From CAZOIA01 sp964579675 (GTDB taxonomy: Bacteria; Planctomycetota; Phycisphaerae; UBA1845; PWPN01), in NCBI GenBank assembly GCA_964579675.1, contig CAZOIA010000009.1, forward strand, positions 1-54,108: 54,108 bases of DNA. Direction: 5' to 3'. Below the pieces are notes generated by a model. It was not told the origin of the DNA, did not search any database, and saw only the letters and a list, made by a program, of their open reading frames with translations. The position numbers were made by a program, and so were the translations under genes. Shown one piece after another: positions 9,203 to 16,871 of this stretch; within the stretch, counting starts at the first letter, position 1; every line of letters begins with the position of its first letter.

Positions 9203-10507
9203 CTATCTCGCTCCGCCTTCTACCTGCAGCCTGGCGAACCTGCGCTTGCCGCGCTGCAGAACGTCGCCGGTCTTGATCGCCACTGTGCCCGCCGGATCCT
9301 CGATCACCTTGCCGTTCAGCCGGATCCCTTTCTCCACGATCAACCGCCGGGCCTCGCCGTTGCTCTTCGCGAATCCGCAGCAGACAACTAGTCTAAGCTT
9401 CAGCGCCTCGCCATTCTGCATGACGTCGTCAGTGACGGTGACCGTCGGTGTACCCGCTGGGATCGCCAATATCGAGAGCTCATCTTCAGGCGGCGGAAAG
9501 GCATCCTCGAATTGAAGAGGCCTTGTCCGGGCACTCTTCTGATGAATCTGCTCCCACTCCCGGCGGGCTCGGCCAACCACCTGGCCACTATGGAACATCG
9601 AGGTGATCTCAACCGCCAGCCGCTTCTTGGCCTCCATCGGATGCGTCCGGCCCGGGTCGGTCAGCACGCGAATCTTATCCATCGCCACGGAGGTCAACAG
9701 CGTGAAGTAGTTGACCATGCACTCATCCGGCACGCTCATCAGCTTACCGAACATGTCGTGGGCCGCCTCGGTCACCCCCACGCAGTTGCCCAGCGACTTG
9801 CTCATCTTCTCCACGCCGTCGAGCCCCACCAGGATCGGCAGCACCATGACCACCTGGGCCTCCTGGCCCGCGTTTCGCTGCAGATCCCGCCCCAGAAGAT
9901 TATTGAACGTCTGGTCGGTCCCGCCCAGCTCCACATCGGCCCGGATGGACACGCTGTCCCAGCCCTGCATCAGCGGATACAGCAACTCGTGCACCCCGAT
10001 CGGCACCTCCGCGTCGAACCGCTTCCGGAAATCGTCCCGCTTGAGCATCTGGCCGACGGTCGTCTGCCCCATCAGCCTGACGACGTCGGCGAACGTCATT
10101 CCCTCCAGCCATTCGCTGTTGTACCGGACCTCCAGCCTGGCCTTGGAGGTGTCCAGGACCCGACCCGCCTGCTCGAAGTACGTCCTGGCGTTGACCTCGA
10201 TCTCGGCATCGTTCAGCACGGGCCGGGTCTTGCTCCGGCCTGAAGGGTCGCCCACCCGAGCAGTGTAATCCCCGATAATCAGCACCGCCTTGTGACCCAA
10301 GTCCTGAAACTGCCGCATCTTACGCAAAACCACGGTGTGCCCGAGATGGATGTCCGGGGCGGTCGGGTCCAGGCCCAGCTTGATCCGCAGCGGCCGGTCC
10401 GCCTCCCGGGACGACATGAGCTTATGCCGCAGCTCGTCCAGCGTCTCGATCCGCTCGCACCCCCGGGTCAGGATGGCCAACTGCTCATCTATGCCGACAA
10501 AGCTCAT
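9203..10507 (-). CDS. tyrS: Tyrosyl-tRNA synthetase
   Basis: Charges tRNA-Tyr with tyrosine in the cytosol. It has 434 residues, a normal length for a bacterial class Ic TyrRS. The HIGH-type motif is PDIHLGHTVV with HLGH at residues 54-57. The adenylate-binding motif KMSKS is at 234-238 in GLDGVEKMSKSLGN. The tyrosine/tRNA-binding strand DVELGGTDQTFNNLLGRDLQ lies before it. The C-terminal S4 RNA-binding domain (about 370-434) contains GFAKSNGEARRLIVEKGIRL. The long form of the KMSKS region and the HLGH spelling fit the TyrZ-like branch rather than the E. coli TyrS branch (inference). It is divergent from the Nudix gene, with about 100 bases for both promoters. Confidence 0.97.
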   Translation of the reverse strand: MSFVGIDEQLAILTRGCERIETLDELRHKLMSSREADRPLRIKLGLDPTAPDIHLGHTVVLRKMRQFQDLGHKAVLIIGDYTARVGDPSGRSKTRPVLNDAEIEVNARTYFEQAGRVLDTSKARLEVRYNSEWLEGMTFADVVRLMGQTTVGQMLKRDDFRKRFDAEVPIGVHELLYPLMQGWDSVSIRADVELGGTDQTFNNLLGRDLQRNAGQEAQVVMVLPILVGLDGVEKMSKSLGNCVGVTEAAHDMFGKLMSVPDECMVNYFTLLTSVAMDKIRVLTDPGRTHPMEAKKRLAVEITSMFHSGQVVGRARREWEQIHQKSARTRPLQFEDAFPPPEDELSILAIPAGTPTVTVTDDVMQNGEALKLRLVVCCGFAKSNGEARRLIVEKGIRLNGKVIEDPAGTVAIKTGDVLQRGKRRFARLQVEGGAR

Positions 10508-10608
10508 GCATCCATTATCCCTGCAAACCCCGGTAGATCAACTCAGCCGTACCACGACGAACGCGACCCGTGTATGATGCCCCCCGCAAACCCGCGTGGA
10601 GGACGACT

Positions 10609-11031
10609 TTGGACAGAGAACTCTATTCCCAGGCAGCGGTCATTGCCTTCCGCGAGGATGCCGAAGGCCAGCTCGAAGTCTTGCTCATCCGCCGCCCCGA
10701 CCAGAGGAAATGGCGAATCCCCAAAGGCATCGTTGAGCCGGGCATCTCGCTGGAGGACACCGCTCGCGACGAGGCGGTCGAGGAGGCGGGCATCGTCGGC
10801 AGATTGTCCGTCCAACCCGTGGGCTACTACAGCTTCAAGAAGTGGGGCGGAATCTGCCACGTCAGCGTGTTCCTCATGCGCGTCACCGACGTCCACGCCG
10901 AGTACCCCGAGAAGGACAACCGCATGCGCCGGTGGTTCCCCCCCGCCACCGCGGCCCAGATCGCCCGGAGAAAGAAAGTCCGAAAGCTGATCGCCGAACT
11001 GCCCCGCCTCATCAAACAGCAGGGCCTATGA
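10609..11031 (+). CDS. Nudix hydrolase (DIPP/Ap4A hydrolase-like)
   Basis: Pyrophosphohydrolase of about 140 residues, likely acting on dinucleoside polyphosphates or similar compounds. The TTG at 10609 is favoured because GGAGG stands six bases before it; a GTG at 10570 lacks such a site. The Nudix box is GIVEPGISLEDTAR then DEAVEEAGI. The catalytic Glu cluster (EAVEE) is kept, but the first Glu of the consensus is Ile and the usual Arg before the Glu is Asp. KWRIPKGIVEPG and the GYYSFKKWG segment resemble the DIPP-type subgroup. The 3' end (EKVRKLIAELPRLI-like) is repeated in diverged form at 12726-12851, marking this gene as a rearrangement boundary. Substrate specificity cannot be read from sequence. 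Confidence 0.9.
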   Translation: MDRELYSQAAVIAFREDAEGQLEVLLIRRPDQRKWRIPKGIVEPGISLEDTARDEAVEEAGIVGRLSVQPVGYYSFKKWGGICHVSVFLMRVTDVHAEYPEKDNRMRRWFPPATAAQIARRKKVRKLIAELPRLIKQQGL

Positions 11032-11370
11032 CGCAGGACCAGGGGACATCCTGTTTTCTTGTTGATGCGCTTGGGCGCCTTGCGCCTACAAGAACGACGG
11101 CGAGCAAGTGCAGAACGAGCCGCCCCAAACCTTTCACAACTGCTAGAGGCAGCCGCGCCGAGCATGAACTACAGGTCTGTTACGACCTCGCAAGCTGGGA
11201 GTGTGATTCCTCCAAGAACGGCTATCCACCCCTGACCGAGGAGCAATGCGCGTACCCACTCCCAGGCGGCAATCATTACCCTTATTACCCATACGGGTGG
11301 GGCAACACCCTCGACGGCTTCAAGCCGATTTGCCGAAGCTGAGCCACGTCATCTATCGTAGGCTTCTGCC
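11032..11370. other. Intergenic segment with an unassigned aromatic/Cys-rich open frame
   Basis: The first about 60 bases carry an imperfect palindrome-like stretch (GGGCGCCTTGCGCCTACAAG). On the plus strand a frame ending at 11342 reads LQVCYDLASWECDSSKNGYP and later PGGNHYPYYPYGWGNTLDGF. That composition (Tyr, Pro, Cys, Trp) looks like real protein rather than chance, yet no start codon with a ribosome site is visible and the frame is open back into the Nudix gene. It may be the 3' remnant of a gene brought in with the neighbouring amidotransferase. I do not recognise the protein. Confidence 0.35.
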
Positions 11371-12462
11371 TCATTTGCTCCTAACCACTTCCTGAAAGGC
11401 TTCCGAACCTGCCCCCAACGATTCAATCCTGGCTGCTTGCTGTTTGGCCAATCCGATTTCGCCCTCCAATAATTGTCGTATATTCCCTCTGAGCATGACC
11501 GCCTGTTGCTCTTCCTGCGTCAGAGCGTCTGACCTGCTCATCTGCCCACTATTGATCATCCCGCAATACCCAAAACAATCCTTAGTACACCCGAACAGCC
11601 CTAAATAGCAATAGTTCACGAGGGCGTGAAGTGCACAGTCGAATCTCCATGATGACACATGACCGCTGGGCACTCTCCAGCCCAGCTCCGTCATTATGGT
11701 TTCCTTTATTTGTTCTCTGTTCCACGGTACGTAGTCAAACACACAGATCTCTTTTATGTTTTTGTCTTTTATCGTCGGCAATCTCCATCTGGCCAAGACA
11801 CTATTGCCGGGCACTGGAAACTCCATTTTCTGCAGCAACTTGTAATACATAATCTTGTAGAACCTGGCAATCCGCTGTGGGCGCGTTAAACGTTTGAATC
11901 CTTCAGCGGCCTTACGCTCCATATTCTGTGTTCGCTCGGCTTGTGAGAATCCCCATAGTATGAGAGGCGCTTTATGCTTGTGCGCAGCTCTGCAGGAAAC
12001 ACTCCTGTAACCATAGACACAAGCAGCACAGAGAACCTTGCATATCTGATACAACCCGTCCGGCACGGCACGAGGAATGGCTTCCAATACGATTTTGCTG
12101 GCGAGGTTCCGCTTCGAACGGACCGAAATGAAATCGACGCCGAGTACCTTGCAAGCCGTGGTCATGTTGACCAGCGCTTGTTCATTCCTAAACTCATTGT
12201 CGTAATTCACGGCCAGAACCTTCAGGCCATATACCGCTTTGGCGAGATGCAGAATGAAGGTGCTGTCTCTTCCACCGCTAAGGGGAACAATGCAATCATA
12301 TTCATTGTTCCTGCTCCTGGCCGACGCGACTATTTCTTGGAAGGCTTCTTGGCCAAGAGACTGTTCTGGCGTATAGTCAAGGCAGTAACTGCAAATCCCG
12401 TCTTTGTTGAAAGTAACACCGGGCACGGTTTCTGGCATTATGCAGCGTTCACACCTTTTCAT
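11371..12462 (-). CDS. N-acetyl sugar amidotransferase (WbpG/PseA-like PP-loop ATPase)
   Basis: 363 residues with the features of the amidotransferase that converts N-acetyl groups on surface sugars to acetamidino groups. The N-terminus has two Cys pairs, KRCERCIMPETVPGV (Cys4, Cys7) and ICSYC (Cys24, Cys27), likely zinc-binding. The PP-loop ATP-pyrophosphatase motif PLSGGRDST spans about residues 60-68. DCIVPLSGG and LKVLAVNYDNEFRNEQA are also typical, and the C-terminal half has CFGYCGMINSGQMSRSDAL. The reaction uses ammonia delivered by a HisH/HisF-like partner, which is absent here. The gene is clearly AT-richer than its neighbours and stands alone between two copies of a Nudix 3' end, so transfer is likely. 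A link to the nonulosonate genes at 48818-50657 is possible. Confidence 0.88.
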   Translation of the reverse strand: MKRCERCIMPETVPGVTFNKDGICSYCLDYTPEQSLGQEAFQEIVASARSRNNEYDCIVPLSGGRDSTFILHLAKAVYGLKVLAVNYDNEFRNEQALVNMTTACKVLGVDFISVRSKRNLASKIVLEAIPRAVPDGLYQICKVLCAACVYGYRSVSCRAAHKHKAPLILWGFSQAERTQNMERKAAEGFKRLTRPQRIARFYKIMYYKLLQKMEFPVPGNSVLARWRLPTIKDKNIKEICVFDYVPWNREQIKETIMTELGWRVPSGHVSSWRFDCALHALVNYCYLGLFGCTKDCFGYCGMINSGQMSRSDALTQEEQQAVMLRGNIRQLLEGEIGLAKQQAARIESLGAGSEAFQEVVRSK

Positions 12463-12725
12463 TTCAGGTTCTCCGCTAATTCAGTGGTCTCAAGCTGTAC
12501 CGGCTCACCATCGACTCAGAACAGTCACCTGGCGGCTCTACACCGCGTTACCTGTCAAGGCGGGACCGTCTATCCCCCGCGGGTTCCTCTTGAGAATCGT
12601 CCGCTTCCGGTTCACCAGCCAGTTCCAGGCCAACGCTTCCCGTTTGAGAAATCCCTGACCGGTATTCTAGTTCAACAAGTCGCTAGCCTGCAAGCGGAGA
12701 TCGCGTGTGTTCTAGCACGACTTGA
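12463..12725. other. Intergenic DNA without a clear gene
   Basis: Leader region of the amidotransferase gene and left border of the Nudix remnant. Short open frames cross it on the plus strand but have neither family similarity nor a ribosome site. Base composition shifts back toward the GC-rich average along the segment, which suggests the right end of the inserted block lies here. Confidence 0.4.
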
Positions 12726-12851
12726 AACCTGCGGCCCTTGACAGAGCCGGACGATCACTTCGCCGGCACCGCCGCCCGGATCACCCGCAGAGAGAAAGTC
12801 CGAAAGCTGATCGCCGAACTCCCCCGACTGATCGAGCAGCAGCGGGTGTGA
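12726..12851 (+). pseudogene. Remnant of a Nudix hydrolase gene (3' end only)
   Basis: In frame and without a stop from 12726 to the TGA at 12849-12851, this reads ...FAGTAARITRREKVRKLIAE then LPRLIEQQRV. The intact Nudix gene at 10609 ends ...FPPATAAQIARRKKVRKLIA then ELPRLIKQQGL. The last about 70 bases of the two are roughly 83 percent identical by eye, with many differences silent or conservative, so this is a diverged homologue rather than a fresh copy. It has no Nudix box and no start. It is most easily explained as the tail left when a foreign segment carrying the amidotransferase recombined into this locus. Confidence 0.75.
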
Positions 12852-12926
12852 GAGCCAGTCTCAGAGCCGCTTCTTACACATGCTCTCAAAGTTTCAGCTT
12901 GGAACCCGTGGCAGGACGGCTCTTGC

Positions 12927-15071
12927 TCAGCGACGCCGCTGGCCGCCGACGAGCCTAGCGACCTTGGCTGCGAACCTGGTTTCGTAGAGATCCTGAAGTT
13001 GGCCCCGCAGCTTCGGGTCCTCACAAATGACAACCAGACGGGTGAGTTCCACACGGCCCAGGGTCATGGTGATCTGTGACCCCTCGGGCTTCCACGTCAC
13101 TGCCTGGGTACCTTCGTGGCTGATCTCAAAGACATCCTTTGGCCTCAGCCAGGATGGCAGCTTCAGGGTAACGGTTGCCTCCTCGATGGGCTGATACACC
13201 GTTCCCACCCGGTCATTGGCGTACTGCTCGTTGACCACGATCATGACCACCGCGTCGAGTCCCGCCAGCAGACACCGCGTCCATAGCGTCGGCGTCGAGA
13301 CCTTGGCCGGCAGCTCGGTGGGGCAGCTTCGAAGGATCAGCGGCCCGGCCGTCCGGACCTCTGCTCCCAGGAACCCGATCTCCCGCCAGAGTGCGGCAGC
13401 CTGGGGATCGGACGCCGCCGCCCCCACGCCGTAGCATCGGCCGACGGGCGTGTACCACCAGTAGGAAATTCCGCTTGCGCCGGCGGCCAAGGCGTAATAG
13501 ACCTCTATCCGCTTCTCCTGGGGGGTGGCAAACCGGAACTTCCATTTGTTCGCCTTATCGACGTGAGAGACCGCGTTGAGGATCACGTGCAGAGGCCTCG
13601 GGGTACACGCCGATCGGGCGACGCGGGCAACCGCATAGATGTACGTGGCTTTGGCGTAAAGCGCCAGGCGATGAGGGTGCCGCTGATACGTGCCTCGTAA
13701 GCGCGCCTGGTAATAGGGGTCCGTGGCAAAGATATCGGGCAGTTGGCCGTACGTGTACCAGTTCTCCGGTTTGAAAGTACCGTCCACGTTCAGGAACTGC
13801 GGCGTGACGGGGTCAGCGGCCCGCAGCTTGTATGTTCGCCCGACGGCCCATTGGGCGAGGCAGCCGACCTTCCTGCCTTCTTCTACCCCTTTGGCCAGAT
13901 AGTCGCCGGCATCGGGCTCGTCATGAATGAAGTAGGCGAAGGCGTCTTTGGTATCGTACTTGCCGGGGTCGCTGATGGCTTTTCGAAGCCCCACCGTTTT
14001 GCAGTAGCGCTGGCCGGCGTCGCTTTTGAAGTAAGCCGCCACCCCGCGTGAACCGAGTTGCGGCATCTGCACGTTGATGTTGTGGTCGGTAATATCCTTC
14101 ACGTAGCCTCGGGCCAGGCCGATTTGCGATTCATCTGCCGGCCGGCCTCCCCACATCCCGTAGGCGAAATCGTCAGCCCACGCGCGGACGCCAGCCGAGG
14201 CGGTGAGCCGGTCTTCATAGACCACCTGAAAACAATGAAAGGAGCCGGGGGCAAGAGGCTTGGCGAACCGGACCACGGCCACGGCCTGACCGACGGCCGG
14301 ATCATGCGCGATGGTCGCAGCACGCGTGATGTCCTCGCCGTCCATGATGATCCTGGCCGGGACTCCGCCGGCCTCGCCGGGGCCCTGAGAGTACAGATAC
14401 GCCCGACCCCGATCGGCCGCGAAGCTGATCCCGGACATCCTCGGGTGCGCATCGCGGATCGGAATCGCAAGATCCTTCATGCCGCCGGCGTGCTTCAGGG
14501 CGAGTCGGAGGGTCTCAACCGGCGGCCGTTGCCGGAGCCGGACCATCACTTCGCCGCTGCCGCCCGGTGCAATCTGCTGCGGATCGGTCTTCCACCACAC
14601 CGGTTCGCCGGCTGCCACCAGACGATTCAGTTCCGCCTCGGGCAGATCAGCAAAGTGGATGCTGGCGAATTTGCGCTTGATTCTCTGATCCGAGAAGGCG
14701 AGGCCTCGTTTCAAGCTCACGCCTTCAAGGAGGATGTCCTCGATCGCCAGCGATCGCGAGCCCGTGTTGCGTACAAACACGTGGACCGATCCACCCAAAA
14801 CGTGCTTGTCGGCGTATTGGCCGGCACCGGCGTCCGGATCATCGGGAAGGTTCAACGGCTCATGCCAGAAACGGTAGAACCGCGGAAACGGCTGATCGGC
14901 GCGGTAGCACGCGTCCAAGAGATCGGTCTCAGCAAGGACCGCAGCCGGCGCCATGAAGCTCGCCGCGAGAGCCGTCGCCACTGCGCAACAGGATCGGACA
15001 GCCGCACCGACACCGGACAGCAGTGCCGGGGCAAGTACGCTGCAGAATCGAAGACGGTGCCCGTTCATCAT
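12927..15071 (-). CDS. Secreted protein, glycoside-hydrolase-like (unassigned family)
   Basis: 714 residues from an ATG with AGAGGG six bases upstream. The first about 45 residues look like a signal sequence, with AVATALAASFMAPAAVLAE before a probable cleavage site. The middle has an immunoglobulin-like region (HVFVRNTGSRSLAIEDILLE). It is followed by a probable barrel domain with DAFAYFIHDEPDAGDYLAKG, QEKRIEVYYALAAGASGISY and WWYTPVGRCYGVGAA, a pattern seen in planctomycete proteins annotated as glycosyl hydrolases or DUF4091-like proteins. Glu/Asp in IHDEPDAGD could be catalytic (inference). It lies 20 bases downstream of another secreted glycosidase-like gene on the same strand, so the two form a small operon aimed at an external polysaccharide. 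Confidence 0.72.
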   Translation of the reverse strand: MMNGHRLRFCSVLAPALLSGVGAAVRSCCAVATALAASFMAPAAVLAETDLLDACYRADQPFPRFYRFWHEPLNLPDDPDAGAGQYADKHVLGGSVHVFVRNTGSRSLAIEDILLEGVSLKRGLAFSDQRIKRKFASIHFADLPEAELNRLVAAGEPVWWKTDPQQIAPGGSGEVMVRLRQRPPVETLRLALKHAGGMKDLAIPIRDAHPRMSGISFAADRGRAYLYSQGPGEAGGVPARIIMDGEDITRAATIAHDPAVGQAVAVVRFAKPLAPGSFHCFQVVYEDRLTASAGVRAWADDFAYGMWGGRPADESQIGLARGYVKDITDHNINVQMPQLGSRGVAAYFKSDAGQRYCKTVGLRKAISDPGKYDTKDAFAYFIHDEPDAGDYLAKGVEEGRKVGCLAQWAVGRTYKLRAADPVTPQFLNVDGTFKPENWYTYGQLPDIFATDPYYQARLRGTYQRHPHRLALYAKATYIYAVARVARSACTPRPLHVILNAVSHVDKANKWKFRFATPQEKRIEVYYALAAGASGISYWWYTPVGRCYGVGAAASDPQAAALWREIGFLGAEVRTAGPLILRSCPTELPAKVSTPTLWTRCLLAGLDAVVMIVVNEQYANDRVGTVYQPIEEATVTLKLPSWLRPKDVFEISHEGTQAVTWKPEGSQITMTLGRVELTRLVVICEDPKLRGQLQDLYETRFAAKVARLVGGQRRR

Positions 15072-15091
15072 TCAAATCCCTCTTGCGGTCG

Positions 15092-16585
15092 TCACGGTCG
15101 GAATCGAATGGAGTAGAGGTCGGCATCCTTCATGACGAACCGGAGCCGAACGGGGCGTCCGGCCAGCCGGCTCACATCGTGTCCGTTTCTCCACGCAACG
15201 ACGCGCTCAGTTTCGTCCCCCCAGATTTCGACGGTGTCATCCAGCGTGAACCCGGGGATCGGCCTTTGCCGGGAATCCTGGATCTCGACCTTCACGCTGC
15301 CGACGGCCGAGGTCGAGTAGTTGATTACGAGATGCTTCCCCGCGAAAGTCAGGGTCCTGGTAACAAGCTCGCCACCCGCGTAGGGGGCATTGACCGAGAC
15401 AAACCCATCGAGCCGCAGCGTCCCCCGGCGGAGTTGCGGGACCAGACCCGTATCTTCGGGGTAGTTGTCATAATGTTCAGCCCAGTAGATGGAGAGTTCC
15501 TGCTCGGAGGTGCGTACGACGCCCCAGGCGGGCGTGGTGTTGCCGTGGGCACCGCCCCAGTTCTTCGGATCCACCCCCGGGCGGATGAACGCCTCCATGA
15601 AGGTGCGATGCCAGCGTCGGCCGTCGTGACTGGACATGAAGACCGCATCCGAGAGACCGTCGGTCTTGCGCCGTTCGAGGCCGACGGTATTGCGCTCCGC
15701 CGGAGGCACGAACCGCATGGGGAAGCCCAGGTAGACGTGCGGCGCGCGGCAATAAGGCTGGATAGCATTGGTGTAGAAATGCTCGATCGGCGTGTCGCCG
15801 AAATCCAGGAGCTCAGACCTGGTCCAGTTGACGAAATCCACGGAGGTGCAGCGGCTGATGCTCCTCTTGCCTTGTTGGCCCTGGCGGAGGTAACAGACGT
15901 AGGTTTCCTCGATCGTGTCCCAGAACGCGACATTCTGCGAGTCGAAACTGCCGTCGGTGATGATGGGCTTGTCCTGGAGCCGGTTCCAGTGGATGCCGTC
16001 GGGCGACACGAACGCCATCAGCACCTTCCGCCGCTCCGACTCCCCGGGTGGCACCGCCCGGCTCAGCGTGACTGCCTTGTAGCGCTGCGAGGCCGGTGCG
16101 GCGGGGTTGGCGTCTTTGAATGGCGAGAAGTTGTGGGACTCCCAGTATGCCTTCTTCTCGCCGGTCCAGATGATGTTGTTCCTTTTTGAGCCATTGAACT
16201 CGAACAGTCCCAATTCAGGCCTCGTCCAGTGGATGCCGTCCCTGCTTGTCGCCAGGCAGGTGTATTCCCGGCCAAGATCGCCGCCGCCACGGTAGTACAT
16301 CCGCAACTGATCGTCGTCCCGGATGATGGTAACGTAAGCGCTCTGGCCGCCTTCCCATGGGGCATCGAATCGGAACACCACTTCTCCTCGCACGGGACTG
16401 TGCAGTCGCAGACAGGTACCGTCCATGTTGTCGATCAGCCAGTTGTCCACGAACAGCTCGCGCCTCGAGCCTATCTGCCGGACCTGGCTATCCTCCTTGT
16501 CGTTACCGGCATACGCCCGCAGGGCCATCGAACACAACAGCCATACCGCGACGCCGGAAACTCGAAGTACGTGGTCTCTGGTCAT
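15092..16585 (-). CDS. Secreted five-bladed beta-propeller protein, GH32/GH43-like
   Basis: 497 residues. The ATG at 16585 has GGAG nine bases upstream. The signal peptide (VSGVAVWLLCSMALRAYAGN) directs export. The mature protein begins with RRELFVDNWLID, the recurring opening motif of a large planctomycete propeller family. It continues with repeated blade-like units such as YTCLATSRDGIHWTRPELGL, VLMAFVSPDGIHWNRLQDKP and DAVFMSSHDGRRWHRTFMEA. The C-terminus forms a beta-sandwich (GGELVTRTLTFAGKHLVINY, RPVRLRFVMKDADLYSIRF). The family is usually annotated as glycosyl hydrolase, but its activity is generally unproven. A paralogue sits at 33491. It is first in a two-gene operon. Confidence 0.82.
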   Translation of the reverse strand: MTRDHVLRVSGVAVWLLCSMALRAYAGNDKEDSQVRQIGSRRELFVDNWLIDNMDGTCLRLHSPVRGEVVFRFDAPWEGGQSAYVTIIRDDDQLRMYYRGGGDLGREYTCLATSRDGIHWTRPELGLFEFNGSKRNNIIWTGEKKAYWESHNFSPFKDANPAAPASQRYKAVTLSRAVPPGESERRKVLMAFVSPDGIHWNRLQDKPIITDGSFDSQNVAFWDTIEETYVCYLRQGQQGKRSISRCTSVDFVNWTRSELLDFGDTPIEHFYTNAIQPYCRAPHVYLGFPMRFVPPAERNTVGLERRKTDGLSDAVFMSSHDGRRWHRTFMEAFIRPGVDPKNWGGAHGNTTPAWGVVRTSEQELSIYWAEHYDNYPEDTGLVPQLRRGTLRLDGFVSVNAPYAGGELVTRTLTFAGKHLVINYSTSAVGSVKVEIQDSRQRPIPGFTLDDTVEIWGDETERVVAWRNGHDVSRLAGRPVRLRFVMKDADLYSIRFRP

Positions 16586-16624
16586 TGATCGTATCTCCAA
16601 TCAGTCGAACCCGTTTCACTTCAA

Positions 16625-16756
16625 TCAGCGATCATTGCATGACCCGGCGTTGACGGTGCCGACGGCCTCGGCCACGCTGGCAAACCCGTCCCGTTCCAGG
16701 AGCCGGCAGAGGCCCTCGTTGATTCGCTTGACCACCACAGGGCCTTCGTAGATCAT
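16625..16756 (-). pseudogene. pyrD: Remnant of dihydroorotate dehydrogenase (C-terminal 43 codons)
   Basis: A short minus-strand frame reads MIYEGPVVVKRINEGLCRLL then ERDGFASVAEAVGTV and ends in TGA at 16625. The IYEGP segment followed by INxGLxxLLxRDGFASVxEAVG is the C-terminal signature of class 2 (quinone-linked) dihydroorotate dehydrogenase, PyrD. Upstream in frame (RWNAQTLAGDSA) similarity stops, and no FMN- or orotate-binding part is present. So this is a truncated leftover, not a working gene. It lies between two unrelated carbohydrate genes and marks a deletion or rearrangement point. It is too short to be predicted as a gene in most annotations. Confidence 0.75.
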
Positions 16757-16871
16757 GGCCGAATCACCCGCTAAAGTCTGCGCATTCCATCGAGATGTGT
16801 CAACAGAAACAGGCGGGACCAGATCGCAGCTTTTTTCGAGGGATCGGCTCCGAGTTGAAAACGAGAGCGGG

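Noticed and set aside
10570..10608. GTG at 10570 as Nudix start
   Set aside because: No ribosome site before it, while GGAGG stands before the TTG at 10609.
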